Positions 38,226 through 48,443 of a DNA stretch of 64,000 bases are shown piece after piece. The position numbers and the translations under genes were made by a program. The notes beneath the pieces are model-generated. The model made no database searches. It saw only the letters and a program-made list of their open reading frames with translations, and was not told where the DNA came from. This stretch comes from an uncultured Hyphomonadaceae bacterium (lineage in GTDB: Bacteria > Pseudomonadota > Alphaproteobacteria > Caulobacterales > Maricaulaceae), in contig CAJXPX010000010.1 in assembly GCA_913058335.1 (NCBI GenBank), positions 1 through 64,000 on the forward strand. Reading direction: 5' to 3'. Numbering within the stretch: the stretch's first letter is position 1; each line of letters begins with the position of its first letter.

Positions 38226-40517
38226 ATGGCTAAACTCGAACCACGTCCGCCTAAACGGGCTTATATTACTGATCAGCAGGCATTGGATTTCCATTCGAAA
38301 CCTATTCCGGGAAAACTGTCTCTCCAGCCGACAAAGCCTATGGCAACGCAGCGCGATCTAAGTCTGGCTTATTCTCCGGGCGTGGCCGTTCCTGTCGAGG
38401 CGATCGCCGCGGATAAAGACACGGTTTATGATTACACTTCCAAAGGTAACATGGTGGCCGTTATCTCGAACGGCACAGCAATTTTGGGACTTGGAAATTT
38501 AGGGGCGATGGCCTCTAAACCTGTGATGGAAGGGAAGTCAGTCCTCTTTAAACGATTCGCGGATATCGATAGTTTCGATATTGAAGTAGAAGAAGAAGAC
38601 GCCCAAAAATTTATCGAATGTGTTCAGCGGTTTGGCAATACTTTTGGCGGTATCAATCTAGAAGACATTGGATCGCCAGAGTGTTTTATTATTGAGCAAG
38701 AGCTTCGTGATAAACTCGACATTCCTGTCTTTCATGATGACCAACACGGCACCGCAATCATTGCGACAGCCGGCCTAATAAATGCGTGTCACCTAACGGG
38801 CCGAAAATTCGAAGATTTAAAGCTGGTTCTCTCCGGCGCCGGAGCTGCGGGGCTGTCCGTTCTTAATCTGGTCAAAGCGCTCGGCGTAAAAGACGAAAAC
38901 GCCATTGTCGTCGATAGCCGCGGCGTTATTTATCAGGGCCGTCAAGATTACATGGATCAATGGAAAGCGCCGCACGCCGTAGAGACAGATAAACGCACTT
39001 TAGCAGAGGCGATGAACGGCGCAGATGTCTTCTTTGGCCTTTCAGTAGCCGGTATTGTGACCAAGGAAATGGTCGCTTCTATGGCACCGAAACCCATTAT
39101 TTTTGCTATGGCAAATCCCGATCCGGAAATCTTACCTGAAGATATTAAAGAGATCCGTGATGACGCTATTATTGCGACAGGCCGATCCGATTACCCCAAT
39201 CAGGTCAATAATGTCCTCGGTTTCCCTTATATTTTCCGAGGCGCGCTTGATGTGCGGGCCCGTAATGTAAATGAAGAAATGAAGCTTGCTTGCGCCCGAG
39301 CCCTCGCTGATTTGGCACGCCAAGACGTTCCCGAAGAAGTCGCTGCGGCTTATCATGGTAAGCGCCCTTCCTACGGCCCGGAATATATAATTCCCGCTCC
39401 CTTCGACCCCCGCCTCATTTCTGAAATTCCGCCCTATGTTGCGCAGGCCGCCATGGATACCGGAGTTGCCCGTAAACCTATTGAGGATATGGATTCTTAC
39501 AGAAAGTCTTTGGCCAGACGGCAGGATCCGACAGCGGCCATACTGCAAGGGATTACAGCCACCGTCCAGCAGGATCCAAAAACGATTATCTTTGCCGAGG
39601 GCGAAGAGCCCGCAGTTATTCGTGCGGCGCAAGCATTCCAGCAGCGTGGTCTCGGCAAAGCAATTTTGATTGGCCGCGAAAAACCGATCTATGACAATAT
39701 GAAACTGCTTGGTATTGAAAAGCCGGATAGTCTGACGGTTCTGAATGCTCGGCTTTTCGACCGGAATGCTGAATTTACTGACTACCTTTACTCGCGTTTA
39801 CAACGCAAAGGCTTCCTCCGGCGCGATGCTCAACGCCTCGTGAATAATGACCGGAACGTTTTCTCTGCTCTAATGCTGCATCATGATTTGGCAGATGGCA
39901 TGGTTACAGGGGTCACACGAAGCTATGATATTGCTTTAAACGATGTTCAGCTTGTTCTGAACCATGTTGAACATGAACGTACAATGGGGGTCAGCGTGGT
40001 GGTGAATAAAAACCGCACATTGTTTATCGCCGACACAAACATCACAGAGCTTCCCGAAGCAGAAGACTTAGCCGACATCGCCGAAACGACTGCGCATTTT
40101 GCCCGTCAATTTGGCTTTGATCCGCGCGTGGCATTCTTATCTTATTCAACATTTGGCAACCCTATTGGCGAGCGTATGCTAAAAGTTCGTCGAGCTGTTG
40201 AAATTTTGGACTCACGCGATGTCAATTTTGAATATGAAGGCGATATGGCGGCTGATGTGGCACTTGATCCCCTTCATGTCTTAACTTATCCCTTCTCTCG
40301 TCTGACAGATGCTGCAAATGTCTTAGTTATGCCGGCTATCCACTCAGCGTCTATTTCGACGAAATTATTAGATTCTGTCGGCGGCGCAACTGTCTTGGGG
40401 CCTTTCCTGACAGGGCTGGAAAAACCCGTGCAAATTTGTTCGCTGGGAGCAACTGCCTCCGAGATTGCGCAAATGGCAACTCTTGCGGCCTTTGCCCCGT
40501 CACATCGAGATGAGTGA
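38226..40517 (+). CDS. maeB: NADP-dependent malic enzyme (with phosphotransacetylase-like domain)
   Basis: This enzyme decarboxylates malate to pyruvate with reduction of NADP. The 763-residue product is of the long form: an N-terminal malic domain (LSLAYSPGVAVPVEAIAADK, FHDDQHGTAIIATAGLINAC), a Rossmann NAD(P) domain (VLSGAGAAGLSVLNLVKALG) to about residue 430, then a C-terminal phosphate acetyl/butyryltransferase-like domain that is usually regulatory (binding acetyl-CoA) rather than catalytic. MATE follows 3 bases after the stop. Confidence 0.95.
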   Translation: MAKLEPRPPKRAYITDQQALDFHSKPIPGKLSLQPTKPMATQRDLSLAYSPGVAVPVEAIAADKDTVYDYTSKGNMVAVISNGTAILGLGNLGAMASKPVMEGKSVLFKRFADIDSFDIEVEEEDAQKFIECVQRFGNTFGGINLEDIGSPECFIIEQELRDKLDIPVFHDDQHGTAIIATAGLINACHLTGRKFEDLKLVLSGAGAAGLSVLNLVKALGVKDENAIVVDSRGVIYQGRQDYMDQWKAPHAVETDKRTLAEAMNGADVFFGLSVAGIVTKEMVASMAPKPIIFAMANPDPEILPEDIKEIRDDAIIATGRSDYPNQVNNVLGFPYIFRGALDVRARNVNEEMKLACARALADLARQDVPEEVAAAYHGKRPSYGPEYIIPAPFDPRLISEIPPYVAQAAMDTGVARKPIEDMDSYRKSLARRQDPTAAILQGITATVQQDPKTIIFAEGEEPAVIRAAQAFQQRGLGKAILIGREKPIYDNMKLLGIEKPDSLTVLNARLFDRNAEFTDYLYSRLQRKGFLRRDAQRLVNNDRNVFSALMLHHDLADGMVTGVTRSYDIALNDVQLVLNHVEHERTMGVSVVVNKNRTLFIADTNITELPEAEDLADIAETTAHFARQFGFDPRVAFLSYSTFGNPIGERMLKVRRAVEILDSRDVNFEYEGDMAADVALDPLHVLTYPFSRLTDAANVLVMPAIHSASISTKLLDSVGGATVLGPFLTGLEKPVQICSLGATASEIAQMATLAAFAPSHRDE

Positions 40518-40520
40518 CGT

Positions 40521-41987
40521 TTGACCCAGGATCAAAGATCAGAGCCTCATGAAACGCTTGATGACAAACTGTCCGAGGTCCTACCAGAGGTTATAGCCCC
40601 TGCCGGAACGGCAGGAAAAAGCAAAACCGATCTGACGGAAGGGCCTGTAAGTGGCCATATCTTCCGTATGCTTGGACCTTTTGCTATAGCGGTGCTCGCA
40701 CTCTTGTCGTCGGGCCTGATTGATACAATTTATCTTGGCAATTTGTCAGATGAATCCCGACCCGGTTTGGGTGTAATGGCCTTGGCCGCTGTGGGGTTCG
40801 CCTACCCTTTAACTTTTCTAGGTAACAGCGCAAATATCGGATTGGGCGCGGGCACGATGAGTGCAATCAGCCGGTCGATTGGGCGAGGGGAAACTGAAAA
40901 AGCTGCGCGACACGCTGCGGCTGCAATACTTTTTGCCTTATTTGTAATGACGATACTCGTTTCAATCATGTGGCTATTTATCCCATCTTTACTTCCAATG
41001 ATGGGGGCAGAGGGGGAAGTCGGTGTTATGGCGTCTCAATATCTAGCCATTTCACTTCCGGGTCTTGTGATTGTCTCGGTAGCGATGATTTCCAACAATA
41101 TATTGCGCGCAGGTGGCGAGGCCGCATTACCGTCAAGCATCATGATACTGGGGGCAATTTTAAATATTATTATCGACCCCTTTTTAATCTTTGGCTGGGG
41201 ACCGTTTCCAAGACTTGAAGTTCCGGGGGCCGCATTGGCGACCGTAATTGGAAATACAATCGCGGCAATATTCGGCTTTTATATTGTGAATTTCCGCCGG
41301 AAAGCTGTTTCATTTGCGGCTATGACGCTCTCCTCAATACGCCATGCTTGGTGGACAGTCGGAAAAGTAGGCTTACCTGCAGCCTTGACCAATATTATCG
41401 TGCCAATTGGAACCGCTTTGGCGGTTTCCATAATCGGGAATAGCTTAACTACCGAGGATGTCGCTGCATTTACTTTGACGAGTCGCGCCGAACTTCTTTC
41501 CGTTGGATTATTATATGCACTCTCCGCCTGTATTGGGGCCGTCACAGGTCAGAATGGGGGAGCGGGGAAAACGGATCGAGTGAGAGAAGCTTTTAAAATC
41601 TGCTATAAAATTTGTCTGGCCTGGACGTTCTTGGCTGCGATTATTTTAGCTATTCTGGCTCGTCCGATTGCCGATATTTTTACCAATGATCCGGTTGTTC
41701 TCGATTTGGCCACCACTTATTTCTGGATCGTACCGATTACGATTTCCGGATATGGATTTGTTTTTGTAAGTGCAGCCGGGTTTAACGCATTGGGACGCCC
41801 TCTATTCGGGTTGTTTTATACCATTATGCGATCGCTTTTCCTTTATGCCCCTTTGATTGGTGTGGGCGTTTATTTTGATGGTCTTCGCGGCGCATTTTTC
41901 GGGATCGCGGCGGCCAACATCATCAGCGGCGGGATCGCTTATTACTGGTCGATGTATAAAGCGCCAATGATTGCAAAAGACGGTTGA
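40521..41987 (+). CDS. MATE family efflux transporter
   Basis: A multidrug and toxin extrusion transporter of 488 residues with about twelve transmembrane segments (for example FAIAVLALLSSGLIDTIYLG and ILGAILNIIIDPFLIFGWGP). Such proteins export organic cations using Na+ or H+ gradients. A polar N-terminal extension of about 45 residues precedes the first helix. The start is a TTG at 40521, 3 bases after the maeB stop, with a weak ribosome site; the first in-frame ATG falls at the first helix. Co-transcription with maeB is likely. Confidence 0.85.
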   Translation: MTQDQRSEPHETLDDKLSEVLPEVIAPAGTAGKSKTDLTEGPVSGHIFRMLGPFAIAVLALLSSGLIDTIYLGNLSDESRPGLGVMALAAVGFAYPLTFLGNSANIGLGAGTMSAISRSIGRGETEKAARHAAAAILFALFVMTILVSIMWLFIPSLLPMMGAEGEVGVMASQYLAISLPGLVIVSVAMISNNILRAGGEAALPSSIMILGAILNIIIDPFLIFGWGPFPRLEVPGAALATVIGNTIAAIFGFYIVNFRRKAVSFAAMTLSSIRHAWWTVGKVGLPAALTNIIVPIGTALAVSIIGNSLTTEDVAAFTLTSRAELLSVGLLYALSACIGAVTGQNGGAGKTDRVREAFKICYKICLAWTFLAAIILAILARPIADIFTNDPVVLDLATTYFWIVPITISGYGFVFVSAAGFNALGRPLFGLFYTIMRSLFLYAPLIGVGVYFDGLRGAFFGIAAANIISGGIAYYWSMYKAPMIAKDG

Positions 41988-42052
41988 CGAATAGCGGGCA
42001 GGCGGCTAATCCGCGCGCCTACTTACCACCTTCTAAAGGTGAGAGCATCGTG

Positions 42053-42137
42053 CGGGTGTGGCGGAATTGGTAGACGCGCCAGATTTAGGTTCTGGTATCG
42101 AGAGATGTGAAGGTTCAAGTCCTTTCACCCGTACCAT
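42053..42137 (+). tRNA. tRNA-Leu (anticodon TAG)
   Basis: An 85-base tRNA with acceptor GCGGGTG/CACCCGT, discriminator A and encoded CCA. The anticodon loop TTTAGGT gives anticodon TAG, reading CUN leucine codons. It has a class II long variable arm (around ATCGAGAGATGT) and T-loop TTCAAGT. It stands alone after the MATE gene. Confidence 0.96.
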
Positions 42138-42290
42138 TTGATTTCAGCAAATTATGCAAAGGTGGCTCTCTAGAGCGGTGGCTATTCTTGTAAAAATAGT
42201 GTCGCGCTCTGGCGGAAGCGCATTCAAATGCCTGTAAGCATTCAGTAACGGCATAAAATACTAGGCTGTAGGATCTAAATCTCTTTTGAT

Positions 42291-42325
42291 ATTAGCCAAT
42301 CATTATTTTAAGGCGATTGGCCAAT
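42291..42325. terminator. Hairpin after the PiT-like gene
   Basis: ATTAGCCAATC and GATTGGCCAAT form an 11-base stem with one mismatch, 15 bases beyond the stop of the minus-strand gene. There is no strong T-run, so it is a weak candidate terminator or a regulatory palindrome. Confidence 0.3.
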
Positions 42326-42339
42326 ATATCGCGCCAATG

Positions 42340-43371
42340 TTAAAGGGTAATCATATTGCCGGTTGCGATCCACGGCACGAGTACAGCAAGAAGTATGCTG
42401 ATGATTAAGCCGAAAAATAGTCGCCCCATATCCAGCAAAACGTCACGGACGGCCTTTTTCATAGGTCGGAGGTTAGCAACAAAACTGATAGCTAACTCGC
42501 GACCTGCAATTAGACCTAGGAAGACCCAAGTTGTTGACATCGGTACATCATTCATTTCTTTGAAATAATAAAGAATAAGGGCGAACATCAAATCAATGAC
42601 CGTAGCGGCGCGAACATCGGTGGTATTGGTCTTTGAAAGAACAATTTCCTGAATTTTACCGCCGCGAGATTTAAAAACCCAGCCAAGTAAACAGACCATA
42701 ACTATTGTTGCGAATATGAGAGTGGGCGTATTGAAAGTGACTTGTGTAACGCCATCGATTTCGGTCGTCGTGCGAGGCAAGAATATGAAAATATTCGCAA
42801 AATCCTGGGCCAGCCATTGCCACCATAAAAAGGCTGTCGAAGACCACTGAATGAGTGTCCAGTAAAAGGGAAGGGGTTGGTCGCGGGTATTGTGTATCCA
42901 GCGAGACCACATGCGTGAAATAATTGTGTAAATCAAAATGCCGGCGCCAAATGCGACAACATAGCCCATACCTGATTTAATAAGCATTTTGCCCAAAACG
43001 CCTTCGGTTTCTGTTCCGCCTGTTAGGGCGAAGACTGTCAGAACCAAGAAGGTGGTAGAAACAGGAATGCCATAGCGGGTAAGAAACAAAAGCACGATAG
43101 GGGGGAGGACATGATACCATTGGACCCCTCCATCAGGATAGGGAAGCCGATTGAGCCGCCCAAAGGCTATATCGCCAGATTGGGTGTAAAAGCCAAAGGC
43201 CATGACAATAACAAGGACTGCCGCCGCAAATATCCACAAAACCCACCAGGGGCGCTTGGAATTTGAAGACAAGAAAGTCCCCAAAGTCTGAATGGCATCA
43301 TTTGCGACAACGGAATAAGCCGCCACTAAAAAGCCAATAACAGCTAGAATTTCTATGCCTAATAAAGACAT
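42340..43371 (-). CDS. PiT-like membrane protein (candidate phosphate transporter)
   Basis: A 343-residue integral membrane protein with about eight hydrophobic segments. It keeps a PiT (inorganic phosphate transporter) signature in two places. The first half has VVANDAIQTLGTF, like the GANDxANxxGT motif, followed by TRYGIPVSTTFLVLT. The second half has EMNDVPMSTTWVFLGLIAGR. Classical PiT proteins have stronger repeats, so this is a divergent relative and the substrate is inferred. It is divergent from the pst genes, and a Pho-box-like sequence lies at 43448-43466 on its strand, supporting a link to phosphate. Confidence 0.7.
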   Translation of the reverse strand: MSLLGIEILAVIGFLVAAYSVVANDAIQTLGTFLSSNSKRPWWVLWIFAAAVLVIVMAFGFYTQSGDIAFGRLNRLPYPDGGVQWYHVLPPIVLLFLTRYGIPVSTTFLVLTVFALTGGTETEGVLGKMLIKSGMGYVVAFGAGILIYTIISRMWSRWIHNTRDQPLPFYWTLIQWSSTAFLWWQWLAQDFANIFIFLPRTTTEIDGVTQVTFNTPTLIFATIVMVCLLGWVFKSRGGKIQEIVLSKTNTTDVRAATVIDLMFALILYYFKEMNDVPMSTTWVFLGLIAGRELAISFVANLRPMKKAVRDVLLDMGRLFFGLIISILLAVLVPWIATGNMITL

Positions 43372-43447
43372 CCAGATCTCCCTAAGTCCTACCAGATTCT
43401 AAAGTCGCGACTTCTTCTCACGTGTTGTTACAGCCGTATTACAGAGA

Positions 43448-43466
43448 TTGAACAGTTTTATGACAA
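43448..43466 (-). promoter_or_regulatory. Pho box candidate upstream of the PiT-like gene
   Basis: On the minus strand this reads TTGTCATAAAACTGTTCAA, close to the PhoB consensus CTGTCATAAAACTGTCATA, 77 bases upstream of the PiT-like start. Confidence 0.65.
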
Positions 43467-43580
43467 AGTCACAAAATGTCAGCTCCAAATACATTTGTTG
43501 CGGCCCGCTATACCTAAGCTCCGAAGGAATGCTAGATAAGGTTATACACAGCGAAACAAATTGTTAAATTTACTGGAACG

Positions 43581-43599
43581 CTGTCATAAAAACCTAAGT
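43581..43599 (+). promoter_or_regulatory. Partial Pho box in the pst divergent region
   Basis: CTGTCATAAAAACCTAAGT has a perfect first PhoB half-site but a poor second half. Confidence 0.4.
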
Positions 43600-43681
43600 T
43601 GTTAGAAAGCCCTCTCGTTGAGGCATTTGCTGTGATGATATTGGATTTCGGGACGTATAAATTTTGCTTTTGGACATGCGC

Positions 43682-43700
43682 CTGTCATAAAAACGTCATT
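43682..43700 (+). promoter_or_regulatory. Pho box candidate upstream of pstS
   Basis: CTGTCATAAAAACGTCATT has a perfect first half-site and GTCAT in the second at the correct 11-base spacing. It lies 162 bases before the pstS start. The rest of the 491-base divergent region 43372-43862 shows no gene. Confidence 0.65.
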
Positions 43701-43862
43701 AAAATAAGAAGAAAGTGATACAAAGTTTTGACATGGGGTCGTGGGCGTAGCCTGTTTCGGACGGTGTCAGGTTTAAGCTTATAATTACTGGTTTAGTTTT
43801 TATAGACTACTGCTACGGTCTGCCTGACTGAAATGCTTCATTATAAATAATGAGATAATACT

Positions 43863-44921
43863 ATGACCCAAAAAGCAATATATTTTGCCTTATCGGTGGT
43901 TATGGCTCTGACGGCTTGTCAGGATCCGAGCCTTGATTTGACGTCCGCGAAATCCAGTGAAATACGCGTCGTAGGGTCTTCAACGGTTTATCCGTTTTCG
44001 ACTAAGGTTGCTCAAGAGTTTAAAAATATAACTGGCCATAATGTTGTTGTCGAGGCAACAGGATCAGGCGGCGGGCACAAACTGTTTTGTAGTGGGTCCG
44101 GCAAGGAAACGCCTGACGTTACAAACTCTTCAAGGCGACAGAAAAAGTCGGAATTTGAACTCTGTAAGAAGAACGGCGTGAAGGGCATTGTCGAGGTGAA
44201 AATTGGCTATGACGGCATCGTCTTGGCAAATTCTTTGACAGCGCCGAATATGGATATGTCACTGAAAGACATATATCTGGCCTTCGCCAAAAATACACCG
44301 GTATCGGACACTGATTGTACTCTTCGTCCCAATCCCTATACCACATGGTCGGAAATCAAGCCTGATCTGCCGGCAACACGGATCGAAGCTTACGGACCGC
44401 CCCCCACTTCAGGAACGCGTGATGCATTTGTTGAAATCGCAATGGAAGGTGGTGCCAAAGAGATTGATTGTCTTGCAAAGTTGGCAGAAACAGATGAAGG
44501 CGCCTTCGAAGTTGCGGCACATACGCTACGGGAAGATGGGCTTTGGATAGATGGTGGTGAAAATGACAATGCCCTCGTTCAGACACTTGTAAATACCCCA
44601 AGCGCCATCGGAGTTTTTGGTTATTCTTTTCTCGACCAGAATATAGACAAAATCAAAGGTGCGCGTATTGAAGGCATTGAGCCGGAATTTGAAAATATCG
44701 TAGCGGGAGAGTATAAAGTTTCACGATCACTTTATTTCTACCTCAAAAAGGACAATATAGATTTTACGCCGGGCCTGAAAGAGTATGCTCTGGAATTCAC
44801 ATCTGACCAAGCGGTTGGCGAAGGAGGCTACCTAGCTGAAATCGGTCTTGTCCCCCTGCAGGGTCCAGAACGCGAAAAAATACGTGCAGATGTCGAGGTG
44901 CTTAAAACTTACAGCCAATAG
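43863..44921 (+). CDS. pstS: Phosphate ABC transporter substrate-binding lipoprotein
   Basis: PstS captures phosphate in the periplasm and delivers it to PstCA. The 352-residue product begins with a lipoprotein signal (lipobox ALTAC, Cys19). Phosphate-binding segments are visible: GSSTVYPFSTKVAQEF, EATGSGGGHKLFCSG and PPTSGTRDAFVEIAMEGG. It resembles the PstS type common in marine Alphaproteobacteria. It precedes pstC by 116 bases, with a further Pho-box-like site between them. Confidence 0.92.
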   Translation: MTQKAIYFALSVVMALTACQDPSLDLTSAKSSEIRVVGSSTVYPFSTKVAQEFKNITGHNVVVEATGSGGGHKLFCSGSGKETPDVTNSSRRQKKSEFELCKKNGVKGIVEVKIGYDGIVLANSLTAPNMDMSLKDIYLAFAKNTPVSDTDCTLRPNPYTTWSEIKPDLPATRIEAYGPPPTSGTRDAFVEIAMEGGAKEIDCLAKLAETDEGAFEVAAHTLREDGLWIDGGENDNALVQTLVNTPSAIGVFGYSFLDQNIDKIKGARIEGIEPEFENIVAGEYKVSRSLYFYLKKDNIDFTPGLKEYALEFTSDQAVGEGGYLAEIGLVPLQGPEREKIRADVEVLKTYSQ

Positions 44922-44960
44922 GTTTCGCCATTTTTCCAACCTCTGCGACTGAATGATGGA

Positions 44961-44979
44961 ATGTCACAAAACTATTGCA
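44961..44979 (+). promoter_or_regulatory. Pho box candidate upstream of pstC
   Basis: ATGTCACAAAACTATTGCA matches the first half and centre of the PhoB consensus. It suggests that pstCAB has its own phosphate-controlled promoter besides read-through from pstS. Confidence 0.5.
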
Positions 44980-45037
44980 TAATCGTCTTATGTGGGCGCC
45001 GAACCTTTAGACAAACTTTTAGATAATAGGAAATCCA

Positions 45038-46294
45038 GTGGATCAGATAATTCTTTATATTCTGATTCTGATGGTCGTTCTGACAGTCGGCGGGTTTATT
45101 TATAACAAAAACCTCGCTTTGGACCGTTATTTGTCCAGCCGGGCGCATGAAGAGATTGGTACGACACTGCTAAAAGGATCGGGTTGGCATTCCCAAGCCA
45201 GCTATCATGGGTATTTCACAGCTTGGGTGGTAGGTTTCTGTTCGTTCCTGCTTTTCGTTGCGGGGTTATATTTCCGAAATGGCAGTGAGGTTTACGACCT
45301 GATATGGCTTGCTTTGGTCCTCGCTTCCGGGGTGTGCATCGTCTTTTTACTGAATCGTAAAATCAGCCCGGAGTTTGCTGCCAGAACCTGGGTGGAGCGG
45401 TTTATTCATTTCTGCCTCATTGTCCTCTCTTTCATAGCGGTGCTTACAACATTTGGTATTGTCCTTTCGCTTTTGTTTGAGAGTTTGCGATTCTTTTCAA
45501 AGGTGTCCTTTCTAGACTTCCTTTTTGGTTTGCAATGGTCGCCGCAGACCGCCTTGCGCGCGGATCAGGCCGGACAGTCCGGTAGCTTTGGCGCCGTTCC
45601 GATATTTGCGGGCACTTTTTTAATTATGTTAGTCGCAATGACAATTGCCGGCCCGGTCGGCTTAATGATTGCTATTTATCTTTCGGAATACGCCTCTGCG
45701 GCGACCCGGAAAATTGTGAAGCCTTTAATTGAAATTCTGGCAGGTATTCCGACCGTAGTTTACGGTTTTTTTGCCCTTTTAACCGTGGGACCGACCATCA
45801 GGAATTTTGCGGAGACATTAGGCTTTTCCGTTCCAACCCAAAGCGCCTTGGCGGCAGGTGTGGTGATGGGCGTCATGATTATTCCTTTAATTTCCTCTTT
45901 GTCTGATGACGTCATCAATGCCGTTCCACAGTCATTACGGGATGGGTCTTACGCATTGGGGGCTACTAAATCCGAGACAATGAAACAGGTGGTTTTCAAA
46001 GGGGCTTTGCCGGGCATTATTGGCGCGTTTCTTCTGGCTGTATCGCGCGCCATTGGCGAGACAATGATTGTTGTTATGGCGGCGGGACGGGCTGCAAATT
46101 TGACGGGCAACCCATTCGAGGCGGTCACAACCGTGACGGTTCAGATCGTAGCTTTGCTGACGGGAGATCAAGAGTTTGATAGTCCCAAGACATTAGCGGC
46201 TTTCGCCTTGGGATTGGTCTTATTTGTTATTACTCTCATCCTGAATATGATCGCTCTATCCGTTGTCAGGCGATATCGCGAGAGGTACGACTGA
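45038..46294 (+). CDS. pstC: Phosphate ABC transporter permease PstC
   Basis: One of the two membrane channel subunits of the Pst system. The 418-residue protein has an N-terminal extension with extra hydrophobic segments (about residues 1-105), as in other alphaproteobacterial PstC. The permease core has the ABC-coupling EAA-type loop (SLRDGSYALGATKSETMKQV, then ISRAIGET-like SRAIGETMIVVMAAG). The start is a GTG at 45038 with AGGA just upstream. Its stop overlaps the pstA start by one base (TGATG). Confidence 0.93.
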   Translation: MDQIILYILILMVVLTVGGFIYNKNLALDRYLSSRAHEEIGTTLLKGSGWHSQASYHGYFTAWVVGFCSFLLFVAGLYFRNGSEVYDLIWLALVLASGVCIVFLLNRKISPEFAARTWVERFIHFCLIVLSFIAVLTTFGIVLSLLFESLRFFSKVSFLDFLFGLQWSPQTALRADQAGQSGSFGAVPIFAGTFLIMLVAMTIAGPVGLMIAIYLSEYASAATRKIVKPLIEILAGIPTVVYGFFALLTVGPTIRNFAETLGFSVPTQSALAAGVVMGVMIIPLISSLSDDVINAVPQSLRDGSYALGATKSETMKQVVFKGALPGIIGAFLLAVSRAIGETMIVVMAAGRAANLTGNPFEAVTTVTVQIVALLTGDQEFDSPKTLAAFALGLVLFVITLILNMIALSVVRRYRERYD

Positions 46295-47634
46295 TGGCGA
46301 GCTCTTCCCATATCCAAAATTCAGAGGCTCTGGAAACGGAGACGAAACGCGAATCCCAATTGGCGGCTGAACGGGCGAAAAAGCATTTGAAGTCCCGTCG
46401 TGCGCGGGAATGGCGCTTTAAGCTTTGGGGGCGTGCGGCTGTATTATTCGCCTTAGCATCCTTGATTTGGTTGCTTTTCAGTCTGGCCGGAACCGGCTTT
46501 ACCGCCTTCCAACAGAACTTCATGACATTGGATGTTGAGTTAACAGAATCGGTCATATCCCCGGACGGCACGCGTGACCCACAAGAACTCAGAGGGGCGA
46601 ATTATCGCCGCGTACTGCAAGAAACAATGTATGATTTGTTTCCCGAGGTGACTGAGCGCCGAGAGCGGCGTGATCTTTTTGCTTTGACTTCAGCTTCAGG
46701 AGCGACACATCAAATTCGCCTTATGGTTTATAATGACCCATCTCTGATAGGGCAGACTGTCACCTTAACAGTCCCGACATCGGATAATGTCGATCAGCTT
46801 CTTAAAGGATATATAGATCGAGATTTACCGGAATCCCTCCGTAAAGTCTCAAACGAACAGATTGTTTGGATCGATTCACTAAAAAAACGCGGTATTATCA
46901 AGAAGAAGTTTAATACGATTCTTTTCACTCATCCAGACAGCCGCGACCCGGAATTAGCGGGTATCGCCGGAGCTGTAGTCGGTTCCATCATGATTGTTGT
47001 CATTGCTTTCCTTTTGGCACTTCCGATTGGAGTGGGCTCAGCACTATATCTGGATGAATTTGCGCCTAAAAATAAGTGGACGGATTTAATTGAAATAAAC
47101 ATCAATAATCTCGCGGCCGTTCCGTCAATTGTTTTTGGGCTCTTGGGTTTGGCTATTTTTATTAACTTCATGGGATTGTCTAGATCCATTCCTTTGGTCG
47201 GCGGTATGGTTCTCGCCCTTCGGGCTTTTCCCACTATCGTCGTTGCGACAAGGGCAGCCCTGCGGTCCGTCGGGCCGGGAATTGTGAACGGCGCCCTGTC
47301 ATTGGGGGCCTCTCATACGCAATCAGTCTTCCAGCAAAAACTTCCCTTGGCCGCCCCTGGCATTTTAACCGGTTCTATCATTGCCATGGCCCAAGTGCTG
47401 GGCGAGACGGCACCTCTTTTGATGATTGGTATGGTCGCTTTTGTTACTGAAGTGCCAAATAGTGTGACAGATCCTTCAACGGCTCTACCCGTGCAAATCT
47501 TTCTCTGGTCTGATAGTGCGGAACGGGCCTGGTCGGAAAGAACGGCGGCCGCGATCATCATCCTTTTGGTTATATTGATCCTTATGAACGGTCTGGCAAT
47601 TTGGCTCAGAAACCGATTAGAAAAACGTAGATAG
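46294..47634 (+). CDS. pstA: Phosphate ABC transporter permease PstA
   Basis: The second membrane channel subunit. The 446-residue product is longer than the about 290 of E. coli PstA. Residues about 1-215 form an extra N-terminal part with one membrane helix and a large soluble segment, consistent with the DUF3333 domain of alphaproteobacterial PstA. The core has the coupling loop ([20 protein letters not shown]) and [16 protein letters not shown]. The start overlaps the pstC stop. Confidence 0.93.
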   Translation: MASSSHIQNSEALETETKRESQLAAERAKKHLKSRRAREWRFKLWGRAAVLFALASLIWLLFSLAGTGFTAFQQNFMTLDVELTESVISPDGTRDPQELRGANYRRVLQETMYDLFPEVTERRERRDLFALTSASGATHQIRLMVYNDPSLIGQTVTLTVPTSDNVDQLLKGYIDRDLPESLRKVSNEQIVWIDSLKKRGIIKKKFNTILFTHPDSRDPELAGIAGAVVGSIMIVVIAFLLALPIGVGSALYLDEFAPKNKWTDLIEININNLAAVPSIVFGLLGLAIFINFMGLSRSIPLVGGMVLALRAFPTIVVATRAALRSVGPGIVNGALSLGASHTQSVFQQKLPLAAPGILTGSIIAMAQVLGETAPLLMIGMVAFVTEVPNSVTDPSTALPVQIFLWSDSAERAWSERTAAAIIILLVILILMNGLAIWLRNRLEKRR

Positions 47635-47648
47635 AGAAAATCCCAGCT

Positions 47649-48416
47649 ATGGATATTCAAAACCCGAAATTTGTCTGTCGCGATGTGCGTGTTCACTATG
47701 GCGACTTCGAAGCGCTTCATGGCATTAATATCGATATTGCTGATCGCGGCGTGACAGCCTTTATTGGGCCGTCAGGGTGTGGGAAATCAACATTCCTTCG
47801 CACATTTAACAGGATGAACGATACGATTGAGGGCGCACGTGTCAGCGGCTCTGTCACAATGGACGGTCAGGATATTTATGATAAAGGTCTTGATCCGGTC
47901 TTGCTCCGAGCCCGCGTTGGAATGGTCTTTCAAAAACCCAATCCATTTCCAAAATCGATCTATGACAATGTCGCTTATGGCCCTAAAATTCACGGCATGA
48001 CCTCTGGCAAAGCTGAGATGGATGCTCTAGTTGAAAGGTCCCTTCGCCGCGCTGGTCTATGGGAAGAAGTCAAAGACCGCTTGAAAATTGCGGGTACAGG
48101 CCTGTCGGGTGGTCAACAGCAGAGATTAGTGATTGCGAGAGCCATTGCCGTTAATCCGGAAGTCATTTTGATGGACGAACCTGCCTCCGCCCTTGATCCG
48201 ATTGCGACGGCTAAGCTCGAAGCATTGATACAGGAATTAAAAGAGCGCTATTGCATCATAATCGTCACCCATTCTATGGCGCAAGCGGCACGCGTGTCTG
48301 ATAAAACAGCCTTTTTCTACATGGGCGATCTGATCGAATATGATGCAACAGAGAAAATTTTTACAAATCCGGGCGACACTCGAACCCAAGATTATATCAC
48401 CGGGCGTACAGGGTAA
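47649..48416 (+). CDS. pstB: Phosphate ABC transporter ATP-binding protein PstB
   Basis: The ATPase that powers Pst uptake. The 255-residue product has Walker [10 protein letters not shown] (near residue 41), Q-loop [20 protein letters not shown], signature [14 protein letters not shown], Walker [13 protein letters not shown] and the switch His in [13 protein letters not shown]. All catalytic residues are intact. phoU, which usually follows pstB, is absent here, as are phoB and phoR. Confidence 0.96.
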   Translation: MDIQNPKFVCRDVRVHYGDFEALHGINIDIADRGVTAFIGPSGCGKSTFLRTFNRMNDTIEGARVSGSVTMDGQDIYDKGLDPVLLRARVGMVFQKPNPFPKSIYDNVAYGPKIHGMTSGKAEMDALVERSLRRAGLWEEVKDRLKIAGTGLSGGQQQRLVIARAIAVNPEVILMDEPASALDPIATAKLEALIQELKERYCIIIVTHSMAQAARVSDKTAFFYMGDLIEYDATEKIFTNPGDTRTQDYITGRTG

Positions 48417-48443
48417 TTGATACAGAATTAGTCAATACCTATT

